Of a DNA stretch of 64,000 nucleotides, positions 32,737 to 46,100 are shown piece by piece. The stretch is from Spongilla lacustris. Taxonomy: Eukaryota; Porifera; Demospongiae; Spongillida; Spongillidae. The stretch spans positions 8,600,680-8,664,679 of the forward strand of contig OX442425.1 in assembly GCA_949361645.1 (NCBI GenBank), written 5' to 3'. Each line of letters begins with the position of its first letter. Position 1 is the stretch's first letter. Position numbers and translations under genes: made by a program. Below the pieces are notes generated by a model. The model was not told the origin of the DNA and searched no databases. It saw nothing but the letters and a program-made list of their open reading frames with translations.

Positions 32737-35700
32737 GCACACTCTCTCAATACACATGCTTCCCCCCCCCCCACTCACACACACATACACATGCTCTCTC
32801 AATGCATACTCTCACCCACTCTCTCTTTCACACATTGTATATGCACACAGGAAATCCTGGAGTAAGTTGGGCAGTATTCCAGATTGTTGGCCTAATACCA
32901 GCTGCCACACAAATTCAAGTTACAATCCCACCATATGTTCCAGTCCAGTCCACCACATGTCTGGATCCAAATAACCAGACCCAGACCAATGCTTCTCTGG
33001 TAAACAACAACAACAACATGTTTGTTGCTGGGCAGTATGTTTTAGTTGCTAATGATACGTATGGAAGCAGAAATGTAACTTTCACCATTGGAATTACAGG
33101 TGAGCTAATACCTCCCCACACTCATTCTCTCTGCATCTCATTGCAATGTTTTGGACATGCCACTAAGGCATTCTAAGGGTCCCACCATATATGGCACCAA
33201 AGCATTCAAGGGGACCCAGTAGGGCTGCATACAACCTTGACAGCTTTTCCATATAGGGTCACTAAAGCCTAATCATATCCCAGAGGAATGGTGGCCTGAC
33301 AATATGGTCATACCTGTGTGGGGGATGATCACACCTCTGTGGGGGTGATCACACCTGTGTGGGGGATGATCATATCCGTGTGGGGGATGATCACATCTGT
33401 GTGGGGGATGATCACACCTCTGTGGGGGTGATCACACCTGTTTGGGGGATGATCACACCCATGTGGGGGATGATCACATCTGTGTGGGGGATGATCACAC
33501 CTGGGGGACGATCACACCTGTGTGGGGGATGATCACACCTGTGTGGGGGATGATCACACCTGTGAATACATCTTGGTGTCTGGTATTACTTACATTATGC
33601 ACTAAACCCACTCCAAAATAAACCACACCCACTCCACATATGCCCACTCCTCTATGCACCCAACAAAATACAACACATACACACACAACAACACACAACA
33701 CACTCACACACAACACACTCACACACTCATAGGAGGCTTAGGTAGCCCACAAATCAACACTGTGAACACAGCAGTTGTTGTGAACTATTCCCAGTCTGTC
33801 TCCATTCCCTGCTCCATTCAGCCCCAGAGCACAGTATGTGAGGAACAGAGCCTTACCTCTGCCCTCTATATCACATGGACCAGGAAGGTGAGGGGAGTGT
33901 GTAGGGTGTGATGTGTAGTGTGTAGGGTGAGGGGTGTGTGAGGTGTGGGATGTGAGGGTGTGTAGGTATGGATGTGTGGTGTGTGAGGTGAGGGTGTGTA
34001 GGTGTGGGATGTGTAGCTATATAGGATGTGGGGTGTGTGAGGTGAGGGTGTGTAGGTGTGGGATGTGTAGCTATATAGGATGTGGGGTGTGTGAGGTGAG
34101 GGGTGTGTAGGTGTGGGGTGTGTAGCTATATAGGATGTGGGGTGTGTGAGGTGAGGGTGTGTAGGTGTGGGGTGTGTGAGGTGAGGGGTGTGTAGGTGTG
34201 GGGTGTGTAGGTGTGGGGTGTGTAGCTATATAGGATGTGGAGTGTGTGAGGTGAGGGGCATGTAGGTGTGGGGTGTGTAGGTGTGGGGTGTGTAGGTGTG
34301 GGGTGTGTGAGGTGAGGGGTGTGTAGGTGTGGGGTGTATAGCTATATAGGTGTGAGGCGTGTAGGTGTGGTGTGGGGTGTGTGAGGTGAGGGGTGTGTAG
34401 TTGTGGGGTGTGTAGCTATAAAGGGTGTGGGCTGTGTAGCATGAGGGGTGTGTCTCTATGTAGGCCATATGTTCAAACATTCCCCAGGGAACAGCGGTAT
34501 CTCAGGACCCCACTCTGCCTGTGTACACTAACAACAGTAACTTCGCTTCCTTTTTGATGTTCAAATATCTCCAGAAGGACCAGGCTGGTCAATACGTGTG
34601 TGTGGTTACCAGCGGCAGAGGTAACAGCTCCACGGCTGTCACCATTTATGGTACGTACATTCAGGATCAAAGGATTATGTTACCTAGCAACAAGATAGTT
34701 CCCTCACTTGGATACATTACCTTAGTGTGTTTCCCAACAACAGGATACTGGCAAGGATTCAATTGTCCACATGTTAAGATTAGCCAATCCATTAACATTG
34801 TGACCTTCTGAATCTATTATGATGCTTCCAATTATAAATCGATCGGTTTAAGATGTGTATAAAGTGCCATATATTACCCTCATGATTTAAGCCAAAATGT
34901 TATCGGTTATGAAAGGCATGTTTACCTGCTTGAGCATGCAGGCAGTGGGGCAGAAAAAAAAACCCCTACCTCCAGGGGACTGGGGACTGGCCACGTCCAG
35001 GGGACTGGGGACTGGCCACCTCCAGGGGACTGGGGACTGGCAGCTGATGGAAAACCATGCAAATAGGGCTCTACGTCATATGTCCTTACACATCCCTACA
35101 TAGTGTGCCATACGGTACACATCCCTACATAGTGTGCCATACGGTACACATCCCTACATAGTGTGCCATACGGTACACATCCCTACATAGTGTGCCATAC
35201 GGTACACATCCCTACATAGTGTGCCATACGGTACACATCCCTACATAGTGTGCCATACGGTACACATCCCTACATAGTGTGCCATACGGTACACATCCCT
35301 ACATAGTGTGCAGTGTGGTACACATCCCTACATAGTGTGCCATACGGTACACATCCCTACATAGTATGCAGTGTGGTACACATCCCTAAGTCTTGATATC
35401 ATATTCCTTGTAAGTAAGCATCTCTTCCCCAGGCCCACCCGATCCTGTGACAGGCTTATTCTCCTCTGTGGATGAGGGTGTGGTCACAATCACCTGGACT
35501 CCACCCACATCTGGTCCTTTTGTGATATCCTACATAGTGTATTATGGGTAAGAGCTAATAAGATCACACCCCTGTATACCACATCTCAATAATGACATCA
35601 TCCTTGTGTAGTATATCTGGTGGTACCAGCACTTTTATGGCTGTTGTTATGGCACCAAGTGCTCGGTTGTCAGGACTACAGGCGGGAAATTACACAGCCT

Positions 35701-38378
35701 ATGTGGTGACCATAGGGAAAGTCCCCACCATCACTGTGGAGAGTCCACACAGTGCAGCTGTGCAGTTCACAGTGGTGCCAAGTAAGCAGTAAATGTGGAT
35801 ATGTTCAATCTCCTATCTCTTGGTCACTGCTATATATTGTATTCAATTAACCCTCATCCCTCCTCCACCCTCACCCCTCACCCCTCCTTCCCTCCCCTCC
35901 CCCTCACCCCTCCTCCCTCCTCCCCCTCCCCCTCCCCTCCCCCTCCCTCCTCCCCCTCCCCCTCCCCTCCCCCTCCCTCTCCCCCTCCCCTCCCCCCTCC
36001 CCCTCCCCCTCCCCCTCACCCCTCCTTCCCTCACCCTCACCCCTCCTCCACCCAATCCTCTGTAGGCTGCGTGCAAAGCTGCATAGTTGCGGCAGCAGCT
36101 GGTAGTGCAGGCTCCATGGTTACCCTGGTCATTGTGGGGCTGCTAGTGGTGCTAGGCTTAGTGTGGTGTGTCAGGTGAGTATTAAATAAGGCTGTTGCAT
36201 TTAGAAACCTCTCTGTACTGGTATGTAGGCGGAAGAGACATTCTCAAGCCCAAAGTTGGAACCTGGAGAGAGAGGTGAGTAGTGCAATACATGTGTGTCC
36301 CTTCATAATCTCTCCTTTCCTTATCCAGTCTTCATCTAATGCCCACCCTATTCCTGCATTGGTTATAATCAGTGCAACCAACCTTGCATCAACTGAGAAT
36401 GGCAGGCTCAGCTCGAGCTATGAGGTGGACCCTAAGTGGGAGTTCCCAAGAGACCTCCTCCAGCTGTCCGAGATCCTCCTGTATGATGGCTTCACCACTG
36501 TCCTGTACAAGGGGACAGCCAATGGTATTAAGAGTGACAAGGCCATAGATGTGGCAGTGAAGTGTTGTAAGGACCATGCCTCTGATGATGATTTGAGAGC
36601 TCTCATTGCTGACATGGAACAGCTTGCCAGCCTTGGGTCACATCCAAACATTGTTGGTCTGCTCAGAGTGTGCACTGTTGAGAGTGAGTTTATCATAACT
36701 CCATTCCCTCCTCCTCCTTCCTCCTCCTCCTCCTCCTCCTCCTCCTCCTCCTCCTCCTCCTCCTCCTCCTCCTCCTCCTCCTCCTCCTCCTCCTCCTCCT
36801 CCTTCTCCTCCTCCTCCTCCTCCTCCTCCTCCTCCTCCTCCTCCTCCTCCTCCTCCTCCTCCTCCTCCTCCTCCTCCTCCTCCTCCTCCTCCTCCTCCTC
36901 CTCCTCCTCCTCCTCCTCCTCCTCCTCCTCCTCCTCCTCCTCCTCCTCCTCCTCCTCCTCCTCCTTCTCCTCCTCCTCCTCCTCCTCCTCCTCCTCCTCC
37001 TCCTCCTCCTCCTCCTCCTCCTCCCCCTCCCTCCTCCTCCTCCTCCTCCTCCTACTCCTCCTCCTCCTTAGCTATGCTGGCTGTCCTAGAAAGAATGCAA
37101 CCTTTTGCCTCATATCATCCACTATTATCAAATTTAGGTTACATGTATAGTACTGCTAGTTGAAATTTCTAATCAGATGAAGTAAGCTCCACCATTTGAT
37201 TTGAAAAATGCATAATAGTGAGTTATTAAGTTTCAAAGTGTCACCTGCTGGTGTTTTCAAATCTGATTGTTGTTTATAAATAACTCCAACTACTTTTGAT
37301 GCAAATTATAATTTAAATTTTTATGTCAAATTGAAATTAAACCATTAATTAGCCCGATGATTCATATTGTATTCCATAATACAATTATTTTTATACTTTG
37401 GTATACTTTGTTATGCTTTGGTATTCTTTGGTAGACTTTGGTATACTTATTGCTTGCACTTATATGGCAGGTCCTCTTTATATGGTGGTGGAGTATATGT
37501 GCCATGGAGACCTGCTGGGGTTCCTGAGGGCATCCAGAGGACACCATGGGATGTACACAGTCTTCCCAGGCAAGAGGGAGCAGCTACCATCTCTAAACCT
37601 CACCTCAAGGGACCTCATCAATATTGCCACAAAGATTGCCTCAGGCATGGCATTCCTTGCAGAGAGAAAGGTACAGAGTGGCCCCTCTCCCTTCTCACCA
37701 CTAAGCCACACCTACTTTTACTACTCAGGTGGTACATGGATCTTTGTGTGCTCGCAACGTTCTAGTGGGAACCAGTCTGGACATCAAGATCAATGTGGGG
37801 GCATATGACCTGAACAGAGACAGCCTTCTGAAGTGGATGGCACCAGAGACACTCTTTGATGGCACCTCCACCACATACAGTGATGTGTAAGGCATCAGCT
37901 GCACATATGCTGAACATATTTACCTCATTCTTGTCTTTCAGGTGGTCATTTGGTGTGACAATGTGGGAATTGGTGACACTAGGTAAGTGTTTATGGGCAG
38001 GAGAATGGACACAAAGTATTTCAAACTGTCCCCCTAGGTGGAACACCATATGCTGAAATCCTTCCATCAGACCTGTACCCCCAGCTACTAGGAGGGATGA
38101 GGATGTCCAAGCCAATGCACTGTGCACAGGAAGTGTATGACATCATCAGACTGTGCTGGGAGAAGCTACCAATGGACCGGCTGTCGTTTGCCACTCTGCA
38201 CGAGCGGTTGGATACGCTGTCCCACTCCAAAGTGGTAGGTGGTTTTGGAGTCACTGTCCTTTAATTAGAGTGCACTTTTGTTGTTTTCTAGAGCTTCCTT
38301 GACCTTCAACTGTACAGCGAGGAGGCCTATTCGCAGTTTGAAGATATGACTGAGATATCAGCCTCCACTGTGCTATGA
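31851..38378 (+). CDS. Receptor C: Ig/FN3 transmembrane pseudokinase receptor
   Basis: Seventeen exons: 31851-31935, 32040-32190, 32258-32385, 32443-32529, 32851-33099, 33733-33887, 34488-34650, 35433-35547, 35612-35781, 36066-36174, 36229-36274, 36329-36683, 37471-37670, 37729-37886, 37942-37982, 38038-38234, 38292-38378. They total 2496 nt, 831 residues. Signal peptide, two type II Ig-like modules, Ig, FN3, a strong transmembrane segment ([16 protein letters not shown]), basic RRKRH juxtamembrane, then kinase fold starting [18 protein letters not shown] is kept; HGSLCARN and NVGA replace HRD and DFG. The tail [11 protein letters not shown] ends in STVL. Unlike A and B, the second Ig-like exon is split by a CA-filled intron (32530-32850). 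Most of the gene (33240 onward) is repeated after the assembly gap. Confidence 0.9.
32566..32733. repeat. CA-rich microsatellite filling receptor C intron 4
   Basis: CACACA with TATGTACACGCATG interruptions. It occupies most of an intron that A and B lack. Confidence 0.92.
33290..33562. repeat. ~21-bp minisatellite in receptor C intron 5
   Basis: Units like gtgtgggggatgatcacacc repeat about 12 times. The block is repeated at 40215-40487 by the assembly duplication. Confidence 0.9.
33888..34460. repeat. GT-rich minisatellite in receptor C intron 6
   Basis: Mixed units of ggtgtgtaggtgtggg and tagctatataggatgtgg fill the whole intron between the two halves of an Ig domain. Second copy at 40813-41385. 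Confidence 0.88.
34967..35390. repeat. 24-bp and 29-bp minisatellites in receptor C intron 7
   Basis: Three units of ctccaggggactggggactg (34967-35041) are followed by about 11 units of a 29-bp repeat starting acatccctacatagtgtgcc (35085-35390). The repeat contains TACATAGTGTGCCATAC, close to exon-8 codons for the S-Y-I-V-Y-Y stretch (tacatagtgtattatgg). Confidence 0.9.
36703..37069. repeat. (CTC)n microsatellite, receptor C kinase intron
   Basis: Nearly pure CTC trinucleotides directly downstream of the GTGAGT donor at 36684. Read through, they would encode poly-Ser, but this is intronic. Confidence 0.96.
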
Positions 38379-39023
38379 CATCATAACCACACACCTGACA
38401 CACATACACCTCCACTGTGCTATATGACAACGCCACACACTCCTCACTCACTGTCTACCACCATCATCATCACCCTCTGATATCTTCTATACCGCCTTTG
38501 AACTTTATTTGATGTAAAGTGGTGCAACACAGTACATTGTCTCCATTAGGTTTCCTTCTCACATACCTCAGAAGGAGGGGTGTGGGGAGGGTGGGTGAGG
38601 GGGAGGTGTGGCTACTGTGGGGAGGGTGGGGAGGGGGAGGTGGGGCTACTGTGGGGAGGGTGGGGCTGAGATGGAGGAGATAGGGAGGCAGGGCTGGAGT
38701 TGATCTAAGGTTGTATGGAACACCTAACTTCATGGAGATTATCAGAAGGGACACCATGGTTACCGGCACTATTCTAAAGAATTACTTGTGTTTTTGCAAT
38801 ACACTGTTCTGATTAGACCTGCATTTTGATATTTGTGACCATGATTTCCCATAAAAACAGTATAATTATATTACAGCAACAGCACTGAGCATATAAAAGC
38901 TTGTGTGAGTGGTGTGTAGGGGTGATGTCAGAGGTGAGAGGTATAGATTGGAAGATGTCATAAATGATGATGTCATGGAGAAGTAGTAATTATATGCAGT
39001 GATGTCATCAAGAAGTGATGATG
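38379..39023. other. Tail-to-tail spacer between receptors C and D
   Basis: 645 bp with a G-rich stretch (38575-38700) and no gene. It is repeated at 45318-45962. Confidence 0.6.
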
Positions 39024-39964
39024 TCATAGAAGTGTGGTAAGGGAGTTATCATTGAACTGAGAGTACTGGTCAGCTTCATACAGCCCGAAGTCCAGAAGGA
39101 CCTGTTATCAGAGACAGGGAAATCTCATACCACACCCCTACAAACCCACACCTCCACACCTCCACACCCTCCACTCACCCTACACACCCTCCTCCACACC
39201 TACACCCTCCACACTTACACCTCCACACCTCCACACCCTCCACTCACCTACACACCCTCCTCCACACTTACACCCTCCACACCTACACCCTCCACACCTA
39301 CACCTCCACACCTACACCCTCCACACCTACACCCTCCACACCTACACCCTCCACACTTACACCTCCACACCTACACCTCCACACTTACACCTCCACACCT
39401 ACACCCTCCACACTTACACCCTCCACACTTCACGCACACTTACCACGTGTGATAAGGTGTCCAGGTTAGCTTGGAGTGTATCAAAGGATGGTCTGCTTGT
39501 GGGCACCGCCCCCCAGCATGCCTTCATGATGTCATATACCTCCTGCGCACAGTGTGATGGGTGTGGCAGTCTCATCCCATTGGCCAGCTGTGGGTACAGA
39601 TCTTCTGCCAGTATCTCTGCATAAGGTGTCCCACCTGTGTAAAGAACCACCATCCTATGTCTTCTAATCAACCCAAGGACAATCCTAATGTTAGCCAGTC
39701 CCCAGTCCTAACATCAACCAGTCCCCAGGCCTACTATTAACCAGTCCCCAGGCCTACTATTAACAAGTCCCCAGTCCTAACATTAACCCATCCAATCTTG
39801 GCCACACCCAGCTCTAGTCCTTGCAGCATGGTCCTTTCAACATGCACCATCCTCATTTCACTACTCCTCCCCAGTCTCTTTGCGCTCCTCCTCCCCAGTC
39901 TTCCTAACAACACTATCCAAAACTGCTGTACAAAAACGCACACACACACACACAACACTCATGC
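39024..39964 (-). CDS. Receptor D 3' end, extra partial copy beside the gap
   Basis: Contains the last two exons of a receptor D-like gene: 39444-39634 ([17 protein letters not shown], then [13 protein letters not shown]) and 39024-39101 (YEADQYSQFND, ending TTLL). The upstream exons fall into the N gap. The sequence equals 45963-46903, so this is probably an assembly duplicate rather than a separate gene. Confidence 0.75.
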
Positions 39965-40164
39965 NNNNNNNNNNNNNNNNNNNNNNNNNNNNNNNNNNNN
40001 NNNNNNNNNNNNNNNNNNNNNNNNNNNNNNNNNNNNNNNNNNNNNNNNNNNNNNNNNNNNNNNNNNNNNNNNNNNNNNNNNNNNNNNNNNNNNNNNNNNN
40101 NNNNNNNNNNNNNNNNNNNNNNNNNNNNNNNNNNNNNNNNNNNNNNNNNNNNNNNNNNNNNNNN
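39965..40164. other. Assembly gap (200 N)
   Basis: Exactly 200 N, a placeholder size. The left contig stops in a CA microsatellite and the right contig restarts in sequence already present at 33240. Confidence 1.
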
Positions 40165-43100
40165 ACAGCTTTTCCATATAGGGTCACTAAAGCCTAATCA
40201 TATCCCAGAGGAATGGTGGCCTGACAATATGGTCATACCTGTGTGGGGGATGATCACACCTCTGTGGGGGTGATCACACCTGTGTGGGGGATGATCATAT
40301 CCGTGTGGGGGATGATCACATCTGTGTGGGGGATGATCACACCTCTGTGGGGGTGATCACACCTGTTTGGGGGATGATCACACCCATGTGGGGGATGATC
40401 ACATCTGTGTGGGGGATGATCACACCTGGGGGACGATCACACCTGTGTGGGGGATGATCACACCTGTGTGGGGGATGATCACACCTGTGAATACATCTTG
40501 GTGTCTGGTATTACTTACATTATGCACTAAACCCACTCCAAAATAAACCACACCCACTCCACATATGCCCACTCCTCTATGCACCCAACAAAATACAACA
40601 CATACACACACAACAACACACAACACACTCACACACAACACACTCACACACTCATAGGAGGCTTAGGTAGCCCACAAATCAACACTGTGAACACAGCAGT
40701 TGTTGTGAACTATTCCCAGTCTGTCTCCATTCCCTGCTCCATTCAGCCCCAGAGCACAGTATGTGAGGAACAGAGCCTTACCTCTGCCCTCTATATCACA
40801 TGGACCAGGAAGGTGAGGGGAGTGTGTAGGGTGTGATGTGTAGTGTGTAGGGTGAGGGGTGTGTGAGGTGTGGGATGTGAGGGTGTGTAGGTATGGATGT
40901 GTGGTGTGTGAGGTGAGGGTGTGTAGGTGTGGGATGTGTAGCTATATAGGATGTGGGGTGTGTGAGGTGAGGGTGTGTAGGTGTGGGATGTGTAGCTATA
41001 TAGGATGTGGGGTGTGTGAGGTGAGGGGTGTGTAGGTGTGGGGTGTGTAGCTATATAGGATGTGGGGTGTGTGAGGTGAGGGTGTGTAGGTGTGGGGTGT
41101 GTGAGGTGAGGGGTGTGTAGGTGTGGGGTGTGTAGGTGTGGGGTGTGTAGCTATATAGGATGTGGAGTGTGTGAGGTGAGGGGCATGTAGGTGTGGGGTG
41201 TGTAGGTGTGGGGTGTGTAGGTGTGGGGTGTGTGAGGTGAGGGGTGTGTAGGTGTGGGGTGTATAGCTATATAGGTGTGAGGCGTGTAGGTGTGGTGTGG
41301 GGTGTGTGAGGTGAGGGGTGTGTAGTTGTGGGGTGTGTAGCTATAAAGGGTGTGGGCTGTGTAGCATGAGGGGTGTGTCTCTATGTAGGCCATATGTTCA
41401 AACATTCCCCAGGGAACAGCGGTATCTCAGGACCCCACTCTGCCTGTGTACACTAACAACAGTAACTTCGCTTCCTTTTTGATGTTCAAATATCTCCAGA
41501 AGGACCAGGCTGGTCAATACGTGTGTGTGGTTACCAGCGGCAGAGGTAACAGCTCCACGGCTGTCACCATTTATGGTACGTACATTCAGGATCAAAGGAT
41601 TATGTTACCTAGCAACAAGATAGTTCCCTCACTTGGATACATTACCTTAGTGTGTTTCCCAACAACAGGATACTGGCAAGGATTCAATTGTCCACATGTT
41701 AAGATTAGCCAATCCATTAACATTGTGACCTTCTGAATCTATTATGATGCTTCCAATTATAAATCGATCGGTTTAAGATGTGTATAAAGTGCCATATATT
41801 ACCCTCATGATTTAAGCCAAAATGTTATCGGTTATGAAAGGCATGTTTACCTGCTTGAGCATGCAGGCAGTGGGGCAGAAAAAAAAACCCCTACCTCCAG
41901 GGGACTGGGGACTGGCCACGTCCAGGGGACTGGGGACTGGCCACCTCCAGGGGACTGGGGACTGGCAGCTGATGGAAAACCATGCAAATAGGGCTCTACG
42001 TCATATGTCCTTACACATCCCTACATAGTGTGCCATACGGTACACATCCCTACATAGTGTGCCATACGGTACACATCCCTACATAGTGTGCCATACGGTA
42101 CACATCCCTACATAGTGTGCCATACGGTACACATCCCTACATAGTGTGCCATACGGTACACATCCCTACATAGTGTGCCATACGGTACACATCCCTACAT
42201 AGTGTGCCATACGGTACACATCCCTACATAGTGTGCAGTGTGGTACACATCCCTACATAGTGTGCCATACGGTACACATCCCTACATAGTATGCAGTGTG
42301 GTACACATCCCTAAGTCTTGATATCATATTCCTTGTAAGTAAGCATCTCTTCCCCAGGCCCACCCGATCCTGTGACAGGCTTATTCTCCTCTGTGGATGA
42401 GGGTGTGGTCACAATCACCTGGACTCCACCCACATCTGGTCCTTTTGTGATATCCTACATAGTGTATTATGGGTAAGAGCTAATAAGATCACACCCCTGT
42501 ATACCACATCTCAATAATGACATCATCCTTGTGTAGTATATCTGGTGGTACCAGCACTTTTATGGCTGTTGTTATGGCACCAAGTGCTCGGTTGTCAGGA
42601 CTACAGGCGGGAAATTACACAGCCTATGTGGTGACCATAGGGAAAGTCCCCACCATCACTGTGGAGAGTCCACACAGTGCAGCTGTGCAGTTCACAGTGG
42701 TGCCAAGTAAGCAGTAAATGTGGATATGTTCAATCTCCTATCTCTTGGTCACTGCTATATATTGTATTCAATTAACCCTCATCCCTCCTCCACCCTCACC
42801 CCTCACCCCTCCTTCCCTCCCCTCCCCCTCACCCCTCCTCCCTCCTCCCCCTCCCCCTCCCCTCCCCCTCCCTCCTCCCCCTCCCCCTCCCCTCCCCCTC
42901 CCTCTCCCCCTCCCCTCCCCCTCCCCCTCCCCCTCCCCCTCCCCCTCACCCCTCCTTCCCTCACCCTCACCCCTCCTCCACCCAATCCTCTGTAGGCTGC
43001 GTGCAAAGCTGCATAGTTGCGGCAGCAGCTGGTAGTGCAGGCTCCATGGTTACCCTGGTCATTGTGGGGCTGCTAGTGGTGCTAGGCTTAGTGTGGTGTG

Positions 43101-46100
43101 TCAGGTGAGTATTAAATAAGGCTGTTGCATTTAGAAACCTCTCTGTACTGGTATGTAGGCGGAAGAGACATTCTCAAGCCCAAAGTTGGAACCTGGAGAG
43201 AGAGGTGAGTAGTGCAATACATGTGTGTCCCTTCATAATCTCTCCTTTCCTTATCCAGTCTTCATCTAATGCCCACCCTATTCCTGCATTGGTTATAATC
43301 AGTGCAACCAACCTTGCATCAACTGAGAATGGCAGGCTCAGCTCGAGCTATGAGGTGGACCCTAAGTGGGAGTTCCCAAGAGACCTCCTCCAGCTGTCCG
43401 AGATCCTCCTGTATGATGGCTTCACCACTGTCCTGTACAAGGGGACAGCCAATGGTATTAAGAGTGACAAGGCCATAGATGTGGCAGTGAAGTGTTGTAA
43501 GGACCATGCCTCTGATGATGATTTGAGAGCTCTCATTGCTGACATGGAACAGCTTGCCAGCCTTGGGTCACATCCAAACATTGTTGGTCTGCTCAGAGTG
43601 TGCACTGTTGAGAGTGAGTTTATCATAACTCCATTCCCTCCTCCTCCTTCCTCCTCCTCCTCCTCCTCCTCCTCCTCCTCCTCCTCCTCCTCCTCCTCCT
43701 CCTCCTCCTCCTCCTCCTCCTCCTCCTCCTCCTTCTCCTCCTCCTCCTCCTCCTCCTCCTCCTCCTCCTCCTCCTCCTCCTCCTCCTCCTCCTCCTCCTC
43801 CTCCTCCTCCTCCTCCTCCTCCTCCTCCTCCTCCTCCTCCTCCTCCTCCTCCTCCTCCTCCTCCTCCTCCTCCTCCTCCTCCTCCTCCTCCTCCTCCTCC
43901 TCCTTCTCCTCCTCCTCCTCCTCCTCCTCCTCCTCCTCCTCCTCCTCCTCCTCCTCCTCCTCCCCCTCCCTCCTCCTCCTCCTCCTCCTCCTACTCCTCC
44001 TCCTCCTTAGCTATGCTGGCTGTCCTAGAAAGAATGCAACCTTTTGCCTCATATCATCCACTATTATCAAATTTAGGTTACATGTATAGTACTGCTAGTT
44101 GAAATTTCTAATCAGATGAAGTAAGCTCCACCATTTGATTTGAAAAATGCATAATAGTGAGTTATTAAGTTTCAAAGTGTCACCTGCTGGTGTTTTCAAA
44201 TCTGATTGTTGTTTATAAATAACTCCAACTACTTTTGATGCAAATTATAATTTAAATTTTTATGTCAAATTGAAATTAAACCATTAATTAGCCCGATGAT
44301 TCATATTGTATTCCATAATACAATTATTTTTATACTTTGGTATACTTTGTTATGCTTTGGTATTCTTTGGTAGACTTTGGTATACTTATTGCTTGCACTT
44401 ATATGGCAGGTCCTCTTTATATGGTGGTGGAGTATATGTGCCATGGAGACCTGCTGGGGTTCCTGAGGGCATCCAGAGGACACCATGGGATGTACACAGT
44501 CTTCCCAGGCAAGAGGGAGCAGCTACCATCTCTAAACCTCACCTCAAGGGACCTCATCAATATTGCCACAAAGATTGCCTCAGGCATGGCATTCCTTGCA
44601 GAGAGAAAGGTACAGAGTGGCCCCTCTCCCTTCTCACCACTAAGCCACACCTACTTTTACTACTCAGGTGGTACATGGATCTTTGTGTGCTCGCAACGTT
44701 CTAGTGGGAACCAGTCTGGACATCAAGATCAATGTGGGGGCATATGACCTGAACAGAGACAGCCTTCTGAAGTGGATGGCACCAGAGACACTCTTTGATG
44801 GCACCTCCACCACATACAGTGATGTGTAAGGCATCAGCTGCACATATGCTGAACATATTTACCTCATTCTTGTCTTTCAGGTGGTCATTTGGTGTGACAA
44901 TGTGGGAATTGGTGACACTAGGTAAGTGTTTATGGGCAGGAGAATGGACACAAAGTATTTCAAACTGTCCCCCTAGGTGGAACACCATATGCTGAAATCC
45001 TTCCATCAGACCTGTACCCCCAGCTACTAGGAGGGATGAGGATGTCCAAGCCAATGCACTGTGCACAGGAAGTGTATGACATCATCAGACTGTGCTGGGA
45101 GAAGCTACCAATGGACCGGCTGTCGTTTGCCACTCTGCACGAGCGGTTGGATACGCTGTCCCACTCCAAAGTGGTAGGTGGTTTTGGAGTCACTGTCCTT
45201 TAATTAGAGTGCACTTTTGTTGTTTTCTAGAGCTTCCTTGACCTTCAACTGTACAGCGAGGAGGCCTATTCGCAGTTTGAAGATATGACTGAGATATCAG
45301 CCTCCACTGTGCTATGACATCATAACCACACACCTGACACACATACACCTCCACTGTGCTATATGACAACGCCACACACTCCTCACTCACTGTCTACCAC
45401 CATCATCATCACCCTCTGATATCTTCTATACCGCCTTTGAACTTTATTTGATGTAAAGTGGTGCAACACAGTACATTGTCTCCATTAGGTTTCCTTCTCA
45501 CATACCTCAGAAGGAGGGGTGTGGGGAGGGTGGGTGAGGGGGAGGTGTGGCTACTGTGGGGAGGGTGGGGAGGGGGAGGTGGGGCTACTGTGGGGAGGGT
45601 GGGGCTGAGATGGAGGAGATAGGGAGGCAGGGCTGGAGTTGATCTAAGGTTGTATGGAACACCTAACTTCATGGAGATTATCAGAAGGGACACCATGGTT
45701 ACCGGCACTATTCTAAAGAATTACTTGTGTTTTTGCAATACACTGTTCTGATTAGACCTGCATTTTGATATTTGTGACCATGATTTCCCATAAAAACAGT
45801 ATAATTATATTACAGCAACAGCACTGAGCATATAAAAGCTTGTGTGAGTGGTGTGTAGGGGTGATGTCAGAGGTGAGAGGTATAGATTGGAAGATGTCAT
45901 AAATGATGATGTCATGGAGAAGTAGTAATTATATGCAGTGATGTCATCAAGAAGTGATGATGTCATAGAAGTGTGGTAAGGGAGTTATCATTGAACTGAG
46001 AGTACTGGTCAGCTTCATACAGCCCGAAGTCCAGAAGGACCTGTTATCAGAGACAGGGAAATCTCATACCACACCCCTACAAACCCACACCTCCACACCT

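Larger units (their letters stand above)
33240..39964. repeat. Left copy of a ~6.7-kb duplicated block
   Basis: Matches 40165-46903. The offset is 6925 bp up to the C-rich stretch near 35900, 6930 bp to the (CTC)n repeat and 6939 bp after. I saw length changes only in low-complexity sequence and no base substitution in the exons compared. It ends at the 200-N gap inside a CA repeat. Confidence 0.95.

Noticed and set aside
36275..37150. Long poly-serine open frame fused to the kinase N-lobe (also at 43205-44089)
   Set aside because: The frame reads through a GTGAGT donor into an intronic (CTC)n repeat. The next kinase exon begins at 37471 with matching phase, as in the paralogs.
40658..45317. 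A sixth independent receptor gene
   Set aside because: Exon sequences match receptor C in every comparison made and the block starts at an N gap, so it is treated as a probable assembly duplicate.
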